A DNA stretch of 64,000 bases from Megascapheus bottae (Eukaryota > Chordata > Mammalia > Rodentia > Geomyidae). Of the stretch, positions 1 to 10,822 are shown piece by piece. Positions within the stretch are counted from its first letter, which is position 1. Each line of letters opens with the position of its first letter. Under the pieces are notes generated by a model. It was given only the letters and a program-made list of their open reading frames with translations, searched no databases and was not told the DNA's origin. Position numbers and translations under genes: made by a program. The stretch lies in contig JANJXV010000040.1 in the NCBI GenBank assembly GCA_024803745.1, forward strand, positions 1,358,576 to 1,422,575. The letters run 5' to 3'.

Positions 1-654
1 TGCCTCCACTTCTGCTTCCTCTTCCTCCTTATTTTTGTTTGCACGTGCAGTGTAGCGAGTCCATGTTAAATGATTGCCCTGTCACTTGCCCAGCGGAAAC
101 CACCTTTCCTCAAGGGTCAGGAATCATCTTGAGGAGAATGGCACCGGGTGGCATCATTAGGACAGGGGAGGGCCGGGGGAGAGAAGGAATGAAGAAAGAG
201 CCAGCCCCCTCAAAGCCACTCCCATGTGCTTTCTTCCAGGAAAGAAACAACTGAGAGTCCATGCCACCATCTTGGCTCTGATCTTGGCCAACCCTGGCTC
301 ACAGCTCAGCCCTCTGCCCTTGGCTCTCTGGTCTAAATAGAACTCGTTCCCTCCTTTAGGCAGGAAACACAAAACCATCTTCCTGAAGAGACTTCCTGCC
401 TTCTCCCACTCGTGGCCTCTTTCCATTTCGATTCCCAGGAGCCTGTCCTCTTACAACTTCCGGGCCTGCCAGACGCTGGACTTAGGAAAACCTGTCGATC
501 AAGTCTTCTGCAAACATCTCCTAATCTCAGGCCCCCCTCAACACACATACATCGTATTACCTTAAAAATGGGGTTCTTTGGGAACGCGTAAAGGACACCA
601 CGTAATGTCTGCCGATAATATCTGGCCTCCAGTATAGACCTCCAGGTTATGGTC
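1..654. other. unique sequence, no gene seen
   Basis: Mixed-composition, non-repetitive DNA. The open frames here are short and overlap on both strands, with no recognisable domain or exon structure. I see no promoter or RNA gene. Confidence 0.5.
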
Positions 655-741
655 ATTGAGGACTTTTCTGTCCCAGCTGGCTTTGAACCACTCCTCTCCA
701 GGTCTCAGCCTCTTCCAGAGTTGCTGGGATGACAGCCCGCA
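655..741 (-). mobile_element. 7SL-like SINE left-arm fragment (antisense)
   Basis: The antisense string CTGGCTTTGAACC followed by TCTCAGCCTC and GCTGGGATGACAG is the reverse complement of the 7SL-like left arm found in many full copies in this window. The Geo half is missing, so this is a truncated or decayed copy. Confidence 0.6.
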
Positions 742-2225
742 TGCACACCCATCACAAGCTGCAAGGGAATCATGGCTGCAAGGGAAGTGCCAGCTCGAAG
801 GACTTTCCCAGAAAGCCAGACCCAAGTTCTCCCAGCTCTGTACATGGCTCATGGAACCCCCGCTCCCCTCCCCTCCCCACCAAGCTAAGCCAGCATCTTG
901 AGTGGTGTCTTAGCCAAAACAAAATACTCTGGCAAATTCTCTGCATAGCTTCCTGCCTTTGACTCAGCCATTCTCTAAAGATTAAAAAAGAAAAACAAAA
1001 AGCTCATTAAAGATATGCCCAGGGAGAAGTGAGTTCAAGAGGACGAGAAGGCAGTGACAGGTTGGGGGAAAATAAAAAAAAAATTATAGCCCGGAAGAAA
1101 CATGCAGGCTCATTAGAGACAAAATGGATTGAAAAGTTCAACTCCCGATTCTTCGTTGTCCAGTCAGCGGGCCACCTGCCACCTCCTATGGCTCAAAAGA
1201 ATCACCCTGCCTTGGGTTTGGGGTGATGAGTTTTACTTAGCCATGGAGGATGTCAACTGCTCTGCCCTCTCCTGGTCCAAAAGCAAAAGAAAATGTGCCA
1301 GAAAGAAAGGAAAAGGAAAGAACTGGTTGTATAACATCATCTCTAGAGAAATGAGCCATCACACAGACCTCACCCAATCCCCCAACAAACGCTGCTTCCC
1401 AGCTAAGAGCCACAGTCACGGAAGCTGGTTCTACCAGCCACCCCAGAGACCTGGCCAGCCCTCAGAACTTTCCAGACTTCTCCGAGTGGTACGGATGTAG
1501 ATTTGAACTCCAAGAGCATCGTGAATGAGGAATGCCTGGGGAAGAGGTGGGGAGAGGGAGGGGAGATCTCCGAGACAAGCTGGAAATCAGTCAACACCCA
1601 TTCACATGTCCATTCCCATGGACGGCTTCAACCCAGCCATTCAGGTGGAAATCAAGGGCAGGAAGATGGAAGTTGAAGGCTTCCAGTCCAGGCCATCAAA
1701 AGTTTACAAGACCTCTTCCAGCCAGGAGCCCAGCACCATCCCGGGACATGGGAGGCTAATAGGAGAATCGTGGTCCAAGCTGACTTGGTGAAAAACAAAC
1801 AACCCCCACCCCCCATTCTATTTCCAAAAAAAAAAAAAATCCAAGGGCTGCAGCTATGAGTCAAGCCATAGAACTTCAATCTGGCAAATGGGAATCCCAA
1901 AGGCAAGTTCCAAAGTCAGTACCATAAATAAATAAACAAATGAAGTGACTCATCGAGGGGTAATTCTCCCCCCTCACAGTGTGTGTGTGTGTGTGACAGC
2001 AAGTATACTGGAAAGTTCCACCTTCCCCACGTACAGATGGTCATACAAACAATCGGAAAGAACTTGCTCCCGTCTGTTTGATGTATTTATTTTTTTCCTG
2101 ACCCAATCAGGCCCGTCGGTGAGAAATAATTTGGTGCTGATCAAACCTCAGACAGAAGCCCGGACCTAAAGCTCTACACACAAATGTCTCTTCCCCACTG
2201 AGACTGCTCATGCATCCCTGAGTGT
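742..2225. other. unique sequence, no gene seen
   Basis: About 1.5 kb of unique, moderately AT/GC-balanced DNA with a short GT run at 1979-1995 and small A-rich runs. No ORF shows domain content, and no SINE was recognised. It could be intronic or intergenic. Confidence 0.45.

Positions 2226-2268
<43 letters not shown>
2226..2268. repeat. (CA)n microsatellite
   Basis: About 21 uninterrupted CA dinucleotides. Confidence 0.97.
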
Positions 2269-2269
<1 letters not shown>

Positions 2270-3130
2270 AGCTCTTCACTCTAGCCTCAGGGCCTTCCCT
2301 TGTGTCAGAAATCCACCCCGCCCCAGCCCCCCAAAGCTGGGTATCAAGGTTTCGAAGCCATTTGAGACTCTTCCCAGCATGGGTACCAGGCTGGATGATC
2401 ACCCATCTCTCACCTTCCAGCCCTTGGACCTGCCTATGTCTAAAGGAAAAAGGCCTGGAGAGAATCCCCCCGGGAGCTGCCTGCTCAGATGGGGGGGGGG
2501 GCTGGGGCGGGGAGAAGGGACCTGAACATTGGATACAACATCTGGGAGACGGGAGATGTTATGTAATTAAACCCTGCTGGCCTGGATCCTGCTTGGGGGG
2601 TGGGGGGAGGTGGCGAGGACTGCAGGAGCCGTCAGACCTGACCTCTTCCAATCAACTTAATTGGGCCCGACCTCTCCAAGAAAAGCAACTGGGAATGGGT
2701 TTAGTGCCTCGTGGAAACAGCTTTGCTTCTGACTATTTATGGCCACCGAACCACTCCATCCATCCTGGGGGCCTTGAGGTTGAGCCAGGCGCTCTTAGCT
2801 GCCCTAACTCCTGGAAGCACTCCCAGACACAGTTGTCTCTGGGTCTCCGCTGTGGCCCCGTAAACTGTGGGAGTGGGGACTCGGCCTTTCCCACGCCACC
2901 CCCCCACGCTCCCTAGCCTCGGTCTTCCTCTTCCCCATGATGCCCCCTGTCTGCTTATTGTCTAGACAAGTAAAACGACCACCTGGATTACTAGCTTGGG
3001 ATCTGCTTTGCTTCTTATCCACCTGCTGGCTGGGCCAGAGGACAAACACGACGTCCTCCTCTCTGTTCTCTAGAGTCACACCTTTGTGTTGGCATGGAAT
3101 GCTTGCTTGCTGGCCCTTTCCAGTGAGCTG

Positions 3131-3240
3131 GGGTACAGTGGCATTCACCCGTCACCCCAGCTACTCCGGAGGCTGAGATCTGAGGATCACAATTCAAAGC
3201 CAGCCCAGCCACGGCACTCAGGTCCAGAGTTCAAGACTCA
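3131..3240 (+). mobile_element. 7SL-like SINE with short Geo tail
   Basis: Contains CCCAGCTACTCCGGAGGCTG, then GATCTGAGGATCAC and TTCAAAGCCAGCC, as in the 7SL-like left arm. It ends in a Geo-like GAGTTCAAGACTCAG. The middle of the element is deleted. Confidence 0.7.
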
Positions 3241-3497
3241 GGACAGCCCACAAGGAGAGAAACATGGAGGGGCAGAGCGGGAGGGGGTGAGGAAGGGAAG
3301 GAGCTATGTCACCCCCGACAGAGCCACTTTACGACACTAGAAGACTCCAAAAGCATTCGAGACTTGTTTTCCAATTCACCTGTTGGGAAATGGATGAAAA
3401 TATGGCAGCGTTTTGCAATCTACCTTCGTCTACTTTACTGTCAGGACCTCAGAAAATTCTGCCATCTCTTCCCAAGCCTGATGTCAACAACCTCTTT

Positions 3498-3549
3498 TAT
3501 TATCATTATTATTATTATTATTATTGTTTCATCATCATCATCATCATCA
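3498..3549. repeat. (ATT)n-(ATC)n microsatellite
   Basis: A TTA run of about 28 bp passes into about 20 bp of ATC through a short GTTTC break. It is a compound trinucleotide array. Confidence 0.9.
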
Positions 3550-3569
3550 GTATTATTTTCGGTGTCCTG

Positions 3570-3660
3570 TCCTGAGGCTTCAACTTTGGGCCATGAGTTC
3601 AATCCCAGAGCCTTTTTTTTTCCTCCTCAAGGCTGGCACTCTACCACTTCTGGTCCCTGG
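3570..3660 (-). mobile_element. degenerate Geo SINE fragment (antisense)
   Basis: Remnants of antisense Geo are visible (CATGAGTTCAATCCCAGAGCC and CTCAAGGCTGGCACTCTACC, the latter close to the family sequence). It is diverged, so the call is tentative. Confidence 0.4.
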
Positions 3661-3765
3661 CATCTCAGGGACCAGAAATGACCCTGGTAACCAGGCATCT
3701 TATCATTATAAAGTAGCTATTACTAATCCATCTCTAACTACCTCTCACAAAGATGAACTGCCCCT

Positions 3766-3767
<2 letters not shown>

Positions 3768-3815
<48 letters not shown>
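3768..3815. repeat. (AG)n microsatellite
   Basis: Twenty-four AG units in a pure purine run. Confidence 0.97.
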
Positions 3816-3817
<2 letters not shown>

Positions 3818-4074
3818 CTCAAAATAGCACATATAAAAATAACACAAATGAGGTTTTTTAAATGCCATACGTTCAAATAAGGTATACATTCAAATTTCCA
3901 CTCCCTCACGAGATCAGAGCCTCAGCCAGCTGGGGTCTCTGTGATTGGGGGGGGGAACATTCTCTGCCATGTACCTCAACTTCTTCTGGGGTCCAGAGAA
4001 CTTTGCCCCAGCCTTATCACCAGCTCCCTAAATGTCACAGTTCCTCCTTTAGCCAGGCCTTATTTTATTTTCTT

Positions 4075-4215
4075 TCTTTTTGCCTGTAAGATACACATTC
4101 AAGCAAAAACATATGATATTTGGCTTTTTTTTTTCCTTTGAGCTTGGCTTATCTCACTCCACATGCTGTTTTCGAGTTCCATCCACTTTTCCTGCAAACG
4201 AGCCCGTGAGAGACA
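4075..4215 (-). mobile_element. old L1 fragment, antisense
   Basis: Reads GCTTGGCTTATCTCACTCC, then GAGTTCCATCCACTTTTCCTG. This resembles the antisense of the 3' part of ancient mammalian L1 ('gcttatttcactcagcat...gttccatccatgttgct'). The match is from memory. No reading frame survives. Confidence 0.45.
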
Positions 4216-4245
4216 ACTCCATCTTTCCCCAAACACACGGAATTC

Positions 4246-4248
<3 letters not shown>

Positions 4249-4295
<47 letters not shown>
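4249..4295. repeat. (CA)n microsatellite
   Basis: About 23 CA units. Confidence 0.97.
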
Positions 4296-4301
<6 letters not shown>

Positions 4302-4399
4302 TTTCCATTCACACCCCAGAAGCCTCAAAGATCAACACATTCTCTCTTCAACCCTTCCCCATACTTTCCTCCAGCTGTTGAGAACAAGAATTCCTCAAT

Positions 4400-4645
4400 C
4401 TGGGCTCGGTGGCTCCCCCGCCTGGCATCCCAGCTACTCAGGAGGCTGAGAACTGAGGATCATGGTTTGAAGCCAGCCTGGGCAGGAAAGTCCCTGAGAC
4501 TCTCATCTCCAATGAACCACCAGAAAACCAAACAAAACAGAAGTGGAGGTGTGGCTCAAAGGGGTAGAGTGCTAGCCTGGAGTGAAAAAGCTTAGGGACA
4601 GGGTCTAGGCCTTGAGTTCAAGCCCCAGTATGAATACCAAAAAAG
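4400..4645 (+). mobile_element. 7SL-Geo composite SINE
   Basis: Full composite: GGCTCGGTGGCTC head, CCCAGCTACTCAGGAGGCTG, a TCATCTCCAATGAACCACC linker, then Geo with GTGGCTCAAAGGGGTAGAG and GAGTTCAAGCCCCAG. Its A-rich end runs into the following GGA array. Confidence 0.85.
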
Positions 4646-4723
4646 AAGAGGAGGAGGAGGAGGAGGAGAAGGAGGAGGAGGAGGAGGAGGAGGAGGAAGG
4701 GAGGAGAAGAAGGAAGAGGAGAA
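4645..4723. repeat. (GGA)n array at a SINE tail
   Basis: An interrupted GAG/GGA trinucleotide tract begins directly in the A-rich tail of the preceding SINE. Confidence 0.92.
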
Positions 4724-5254
4724 AGCATCTTCTATTTCTTATTATTTTTCCCACCCCTTACATTATCCTCTGCCCTCAGGGATGAACCCCCACATAGATT
4801 TAAGTCAGCATTCTCCCCCCCACACCCCAAGCCCCATAAACACATCTAGAAACTGAATTCTAGATTGGTCAGAATCCTCAACAAGCACCCATTGTGCCTT
4901 CCCAGCAAACCTCTGGAAGGAATTCCCCCACTCCGCCTGCCAGGGTACTTCAGCCTGCATGACCCAGTACCCAGTACCCTGTACCATGGGCCAAGATAAT
5001 GGGTATTAACCGGTGATCGTGAATTCTCTTATTATTAAATAAGACCCCATTCTGAAGCATTGGTTTTGACCATAAGCACGCAAAACAGACTCCTTCCCTC
5101 CCGCCCATCTGTCCCCAGGTTCAAAACAACCAGTATCTACTTACTTGGACTCCTTTTCTCCAATTCCTGCCCCCCTGCCCCCCTGCAAGGCAGGGGAAGA
5201 AACAGACAGAGATCAGGTCAACATCTTTGGGCTTTGGTGATCTATGATGCCTGC

Positions 5255-5257
<3 letters not shown>
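4724..5257. other. unique sequence, no gene seen
   Basis: Non-repetitive DNA with C-rich patches. No supported exon, RNA or mobile element. Confidence 0.45.

Positions 5258-5288
<31 letters not shown>
5258..5288. repeat. (GT)n microsatellite
   Basis: About 15 GT units. Confidence 0.95.
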
Positions 5289-5290
<2 letters not shown>

Positions 5291-5489
5291 CGTGCTACCT
5301 CGGGGGATTTCTTTGTGCCACCACGTGTGGGTAGAGGAGTGAGGCACAGAGAGAAGAAGCAGCCTCAGCTGCAGAATTTTGTGAAAGCAGAGCCAGGTGG
5401 AAAAGTTCCCGTCTGGGTTGCATTGCGTTGCGTTGCATGCTCACAACCGCTGCTCTGAATGTTTTTAGGGACCTGGGTTTGCTCCTTCT

Positions 5490-6099
5490 GCTCCTGGCAC
5501 TGTGTGTGGGGGGGTGGGGGTGGGTGTGGTTACCAACATCAACCAGAACCCCCTCCCCTCCCCCAAGCGGCCCCCCACCCCTGGGCACATGCAAACAAAT
5601 TGGCAGGGCTCCCTCCCTCTTCACGCCCCACTCCGCTCGCACACAACCTGTCGCCTGTCAGAAGTCAAAGCCAGGGGACCTCCTGAGTGTCCCCTTCCTT
5701 CTCCGCCCCTCCCACCACCCCTGAACCCCCATCCTTTCCAGTCCCCGGGACGCCCGGCTCCGTACACAGGGCGCTGTGGGGTGTGAGGGGGGATGGGGGC
5801 GCCCGTTTGGAGTGCAGAGGAATCACAGCGCCCGGAATCCCCAGCGCACCCCCTCTCCAAGGACAAGCGCACCCCAAGACCTTATCTGCACCTCCATTTC
5901 TGCCTTCTCTCCCTCCCTGCCTGCCCCGTGCCACCCCACCCCTCCTCCTCCTGCCCCTTGTGTGTGGGGGGGGAGAGGAAATCTTTCCACCCCCCCATCT
6001 CAGTCCCCGCCGATCTCTGGATCCCCCCACCACTTTCCCCGCAGCAACCCCACTGGGGCCCTCGAGAAACTGCAAAGGCTTAGTCGGTCCTGATGGCCC
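5490..6099. other. G/C-rich shoulder of CpG island
   Basis: Long C or G homopolymer-like runs with moderate CpG content, for example 5745-5880. The GC-rich composition opens frames on both strands, none with a recognisable domain. It probably flanks the island that follows. Confidence 0.5.
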
Positions 6100-7030
6100 A
6101 AAGTGGGGAGAGGGAGAGCGGGGAGCCCCCCCACCCCGGGCTGGGGAGAAGAAAGGCGACCCCAGACCTGCAGCGGCACCCCAGAGACTTTCAGGACACC
6201 CCCAAAGCAGGTCCAGGACACCGGGACACCGGGTGGTCGTGGTGGGGTCCCAGCGTGTGTGTGTGTGGAACCCCGTGGGGGTGGGAGGGAGGCGGACAGG
6301 GTAGCGGGAAGGGGGGTCCCCACAGCACCCTGCTCCCCCCCTTTGTTAGAGGGGAAGCCTGGGGAGGGCGGATGGGGAGCGGGAGGGGCGCGTGCAGGGG
6401 CGTGTGTAACGGGGCTGGGTGTGTGGCTCGGGCTGGGGTCGCGTCCTGCCCCCCCTCTCCCCCCCTCTCCCACACACAGATCCCACAGCAAACTTTTGTG
6501 GGGTGGGGGAAGCGCACCCCAAATCCCTGGGAAAGCGCAGTGCGTTTCCCGGGGGCGCGAGTGGGGCTGACCCTCCCCACGAAGGGGGGAACCCTTCCCC
6601 TCCCTCCCGCCCGCCCCCCCACTCCCACGTCCACGCGCGCCCCCCCCCGCGCCCCTCTCCCCACCCTTACCGTGGCCAAAGTAACCATGACATCCGCCCC
6701 GCTCCGCCCGCGGACGGCGGCATGAGCCGGGCCGGGTCGTCCACTCGCGGGCCCCCCGTGGGGAGAGCCGGGGAGGGGCGCGGGGCGGCGGGGCGCGCGG
6801 GGCGCGGGAGCCGGGCACTCGGTGCGGCCGCCCCGGAATCCGCCGCGCGCCTTCTAACCAGCCGAGCCGGCCAGATGGCTCCCGGCTCCGCCACCGCCGC
6901 CGCCACCGCGCCGCCTTAACCCTGTGCGCGCCGGCCGGCCTCGCCACGCCCGCCAGCCCAGCCCAGCCGGGGCGCAGGGGCGCAGGCCGGGGACCCCGAC
7001 CCCGCTCCGCCCTGGAGACGACGGCAGCGA
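6100..7030. promoter_or_regulatory. CpG island, probable promoter
   Basis: Very GC-rich and CpG-dense, with GCGC and CCGG runs peaking at 6640-6960 and several GC-box-like GGGGCGG or CCGCCC strings (for example 6692-6712). This contrasts sharply with the CpG-poor remainder of the window. Islands of this kind normally mark promoters. A minus-strand exon candidate lies inside it. No TATA box is evident, as expected for an island promoter. Exact limits are estimated by eye. Confidence 0.75.
6671..6910 (-). other. candidate 5' exon with start codon and splice donor
   Basis: On the minus strand, within the CpG island, an ATG at 6688-6686 lies in strong Kozak context (G at -3, G at +4). It reads six codons (M-V-T-L-A-T) and then meets GTAAGG, a near-consensus donor whose GT is at 6670-6669. 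A second ATG five bases upstream (6693) would read M-S-W-L-L-W-P in another frame, with an in-frame extension back to about 6906. I do not recognise the protein in either frame. A 5' UTR exon containing a short upstream ORF is equally possible. The 5' edge is arbitrary. If real, the gene extends leftward through 1-6669 and beyond, with that stretch as intron 1. Confidence 0.35.
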
Positions 7031-7041
7031 CACCCAACGCT

Positions 7042-7440
7042 GCAACTGTGACACCCAAACCCCCTGCAACTGTCACAACACCCCACCCTGCAACTGTAAC
7101 AACACCCAACTCTGCAACTGTAACACCAAACCCCTTGCAACTGTAACACCCAAACTCCTTGCAACTGTAACAACACCAAACCCCTTGCAACTGTAACACC
7201 CAACTCCTTGCAACTGTAACAACACCCAACCCTGCAACTGTGACACCCAAACTCCTTGCAACTGTAACATCACCCAACCCTGCAACTGTAACACCAAACC
7301 CCTTGCAACTGTAACAACACCCAACTCTGCAACTGTGACACCCAAACCCCTTGCAACTGTGACACCCAAACTCCTTGCCACTGTAATAACAGCCAACTCT
7401 GCAACAGTAACATGCAAACTCCTTGCCACAATCACCACAA
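7042..7440. repeat. 24-bp minisatellite (about 17 copies)
   Basis: The core GCAACTGT (variants GCAACAGT and GCCACTGT at the right end) recurs at 7042, 7066, 7090, 7114, 7137, 7161, 7187, 7210, 7234, 7258, 7282, 7305, 7329, 7353, 7378 and 7401, with a degraded copy at 7425. Spacing is 23-26 bp. Between cores lies AACACCCAAAC or AACAACACCCAAC. The period is a multiple of three, which explains the long cysteine- and valine-rich open frames read through it on both strands. It begins within about 150 bp of the candidate 5' exon. Confidence 0.95.
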
Positions 7441-7551
7441 CCCCCCCCCCACATACCCCAATGACAACTTCTAAGTTTGTCCCTTTTGAAGATTCCAGGG
7501 AGGGAGAGTTGGTGGGGCCCCTCTCCCCAGTGGCCACAAAACATTCATCAT

Positions 7552-7577
7552 GATTATATATATATATATATCTATAT
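7552..7577. repeat. (AT)n short array
   Basis: AT dinucleotide run with one TC interruption. Confidence 0.85.
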
Positions 7578-8229
7578 GTTTCACACTCCTATCTTGAGTC
7601 TATCTCATTGGTTATTTCCACCCCACTCACCCTTAAAAATGGGGAGGAGGGGGTCTTTGCTTTTTTAATTTATTTTTTATATTTGCATTTATTTTCTGTA
7701 TTGATTTGGCTTGGCTTGGCTTTCCTTTGGAGACTTGTCTTTCTAGAAAGCAGAAAGGCTTGGCTCCTGTGCTGAGCTGAACCACAGGCTCCTTCTAAAT
7801 CCTCAGCCCCTTTCAGCCTTTCTTCCCATCTCTTCCCAGCCCACCCCTCCATCACCTTCCCCAGCTCCCCAACTAGAGGACTCTAAAGAGGCAGAACGAC
7901 TCGCTCCCCAGGGGGAGCCCCCCCACCCTCTCCCACTCCTGGGCCTTGGGGTGGGGGGGCAGTGGTGACCAAGGCAGAGTAACAAGCCCAGGAGATATGG
8001 GGGTAAAGGGTAGAGGAGCCACAAAGTCAGCCACGGAAGAGGTGATGTGTGCGTGTGGTGCACCCCAAAAGTGTGCAAAGAAGGATGGATTGGAGCCCAG
8101 CCCCCCCCCACTTCAACTCACCCCACCCCTCCCCAACTAGGACTTGACCCCAGGAAGCTGAGACACCTTCCCGCCTCCCACCATCCACTCAGCACCTTGG
8201 GGGCCACAAGGGGAAAGGAAAAGGCAAGC
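7578..8229. other. unique sequence, no gene seen
   Basis: Pyrimidine-rich unique DNA. No exon, SINE or RNA recognised. Confidence 0.45.

Positions 8230-8271
<42 letters not shown>
8230..8271. repeat. (CA)n microsatellite
   Basis: About 21 CA units. Confidence 0.97.
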
Positions 8272-8272
<1 letters not shown>

Positions 8273-8366
8273 CCTCTTCCTGACTCCCCCAAAGTCACAG
8301 TAGCAAAGCTGATTTGAGTGTGCACCAGGTGTGCACAGGGAAAATTCACTGGGGGGGCAGTGGAAG

Positions 8367-8412
8367 AAAGATGGGAGGGAAGGAGGGAGGGAGGGAGAGA
8401 AGGGGGGAGAGA
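8367..8412. repeat. (GGGA)n purine tract
   Basis: Short GGGA/GGAG array, all purine. Confidence 0.8.
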
Positions 8413-8754
8413 ACCCAGCTCTTATTCTGAGACCGTTTTAGCTCTCTCGGTGTGACCCCGCTTGCTCCAAGCGCTCCCCCCCCTCTCATCTGCAAGGGGG
8501 GGACATCCCCCCACTGTGCAATCTTGCATCCAAGCCCTCCCCCTTCAGATCCTCACTTGAAGCTCCCCCCCCACCGAATGCCCTTCCCTCCCAGAGTGTC
8601 TTTCTACAAGAACCCCACCTTCCCTTTCTACAGGCCGAGCTGGGGTTCACTTCCTGCACCCCTGCATCTCCCAGGACTGGGGGTTTGAGTTTTTCCTCGG
8701 ACACCACCGGACGAACACTCGGGAGGAAATGCAGAGAGAGGATACAGAGGCTGA

Positions 8755-8832
8755 AATGGGGTGGGGGTGGGGGAGGGAGGATGGGGAGGGAGGATGGGGA
8801 GAGAGGGGGGTGGGGGAGCGGGAGGGGGTGCT
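8755..8832. repeat. G-rich tract
   Basis: Many runs of three to six G separated by one to four bases on the plus strand, including two near-identical GGGAGGGAGGATGGGGA units. Such strings can form G-quadruplexes. Confidence 0.75.
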
Positions 8833-9010
8833 CCGTACTAGATAGATTGTACCTGCCTCATCATCATCCTAGCGGGTTGGAAGATTGCCACATGGAAGAC
8901 AGACGGAATTGCGTGTCCCTGCCGAGAGGGTCCGGGGTGTCACCTCCCCGCCGCCGGCCTGGCCTGGCCCGATTCTCCTTCAGTGCCTTTTCCTGAGCCC
9001 AGAGATCAAT

Positions 9011-9046
9011 CTTCTTCTTCTTCTTCTTCCTCCTCTTCCTCCTCTT

Positions 9047-9078
<32 letters not shown>
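9011..9078. repeat. (TTC/TCC)n-(AC)n compound array
   Basis: About 38 bp of TTC and TCC passes directly into about 15 AC units. Confidence 0.93.
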
Positions 9079-9081
<3 letters not shown>

Positions 9082-9717
9082 ACCTACACCAAGAAGGTCT
9101 GGATTGGACTGTGCTTTGAGGGGTTCTGGATTTCTTCCCCCCACCCCACCTCTCCTCTGGCCCGCCTCCCTTTCCCCTCCCTCCCTCCCACTTTCCTCCC
9201 TCTCTCCCTCTCCCTTTCCTCCCCGCGGCCGAAGGAGGGACTCTCAGGCCCCAGTTTTCTCTGGTTCTCAAGTTCCAAGGTTGAACAATGCAAGGGGGGG
9301 GGGGGGGTAGTTCACTTGGCTGCAGGAAGAAAGGGTTAAAAGCATGTGCGGGCTAAACCTCTGGCAGTCCCCCCCATCACACACCCCTCCCTGGTCACTG
9401 GAGGAAGGAGGAGGGGGGGAGGAGAGGGGCAAGCTTAAATATGAAAGAAAGAGAGGGAAAAATCAGGAGAAAAGAGCAAGAGACATGGTGGTGGTTGCAG
9501 CCAGGGGGAATTTTTAAGATTGTGTGCTGCAGATATCATCTGGCCGGGACTCCCCCCCCCTCCGCCTTGTGGGTGGGGGGGAGACCAAATATCTCAGGAC
9601 TGGCGTGACCTTAGAGTTTTATTGTTTTATTTTTTTTTCTTCTCCACTTCTGTGTGTGTGTAATCATCAGGCCTTGTAACGTGAGAGGTGACACCTTAAA
9701 CTTGCCAAATATGTGTG
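9079..9717. other. unique GC-skewed sequence
   Basis: C-rich on the left and G-rich at 9288-9308, with no recognisable gene. An interrupted pyrimidine stretch lies at 9135-9225. Confidence 0.4.
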
Positions 9718-9780
9718 GTGGTGGGGGAGGGGGAGGGGCGGAGGAGGGGGGAGGGGGGGAGGGAAAAGAGAAAGAGGGAA
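9718..9780. repeat. G-rich purine tract
   Basis: Almost pure purine with many runs of three or more G, fitting the quadruplex pattern on the plus strand. Confidence 0.75.
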
Positions 9781-10124
9781 GGGGAGACACAGACTCAGAG
9801 CAGAGCTTGTCAGATGCACTTTTCCTGGAAGGTGGGTTTTCTCCAGTGGACAGTTGTGTTGTGCTGTGTTGTGTGGTTGTGGGTTTCACACTTTTCTTTG
9901 GTCACTGCCCGTTCCTACCTTCTCCTTTTCTGTGTTTCTTTCCTCTCCTCTAGCTCTTCCTCAGCTGAGGAAGATTGGAGAACAAGCAAGGAGCAGAAAA
10001 AGAAAGGAAAGAGAAAGACAGTGTTTGTGTAAAGATAAGAAAATGCTTGATTAGATCTTGGGGTGTAGGTAGTGTGACTTCTCACCAAACTCACGTTTTC
10101 AAAATAAAGGCCTTAAAAAATCTC
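9781..10124. other. unique sequence, no gene seen
   Basis: Short unique block ending in an A-rich stretch before a tetranucleotide array. Nothing recognised. Confidence 0.45.
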
Positions 10125-10203
10125 TCCATCCATCCATCCATCCATCCATCCATCCATCCATCCATCCATTCATCCATGCATCCATTTATCCATCCATCCA
10201 TGC

Positions 10204-10259
<56 letters not shown>

Positions 10260-10275
10260 GTCTGTCTGTCTGTCT
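10125..10275. repeat. (ATCC)n-(ATCT)n-(GTCT)n compound array
   Basis: Three tetranucleotide blocks in series, ATCC with GCAT/TTAT variants, then ATCT, then GTCT. Each differs from its neighbour by one base, as expected when point mutations spread by slippage. Confidence 0.95.
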
Positions 10276-10822
10276 ATGGTGCTACAGATACGTAATGTAC
10301 AGAACACACTGAGATGGTGAGAGGCAAAGGATTTCATGTCTTCGGATATACAGCCCAGTTAAGTCTTTCCCTCTTCTCTCTCTCTCTCCCTCCCTTCCTC
10401 CTCCCTCCCTTCCTCCTCTCTGTTGCCCCTGAGTGAAAAGACCCCTTCCCTCGAAAGTGATTTATTTGTGCTAGAGCACAAACTGGATCCAGTATCGGAA
10501 AGCACCCCCACCCCCTTTAAAATTAACAACAACAGCAAGAACAAACTCACCTCTCTCCCAAGGCCAATTCCCACTTTGCCTTCTGACCACCCTTAGCTTT
10601 TGCAATGGCGCCACGGTGTGGTTGAAACACCAAACAGGAACCAAATGGAAATGCTGGTGTGAGGGCGGCTTAGCCTCATAAAAGGAGGGCTCTAACCTAT
10701 GTGGGGCCAGGCAGTGGGGGAAAGGGAGGGGTGAGGCGGGCTGGGATGCATGCTCAGAAAATACCAGGATAGGGTTCATTCCTAGACCCAAGAAGTGATA
10801 GATCTGGACAGAACCTGTTTTC
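10276..10822. other. unique sequence, no gene seen
   Basis: Unique DNA with a CT-rich patch at 10370-10420. No SINE or exon recognised. Confidence 0.45.

Noticed and set aside
6924..7196. Cys/Asn-rich 'CNCNT' protein, metallothionein-like
   Set aside because: A translation of the minisatellite. The Cys pattern follows the 24-bp unit and drifts with it.
7042..7440. CRISPR-like array
   Set aside because: Repeats are 24 bp head to tail without unique spacers, in mammalian-type DNA.
6000..7544. 514-codon open frame on the minus strand
   Set aside because: It crosses the 24-bp minisatellite (period a multiple of three) and the CpG island, both of which suppress stop codons. No domain is seen, and several other frames are open across the same DNA.
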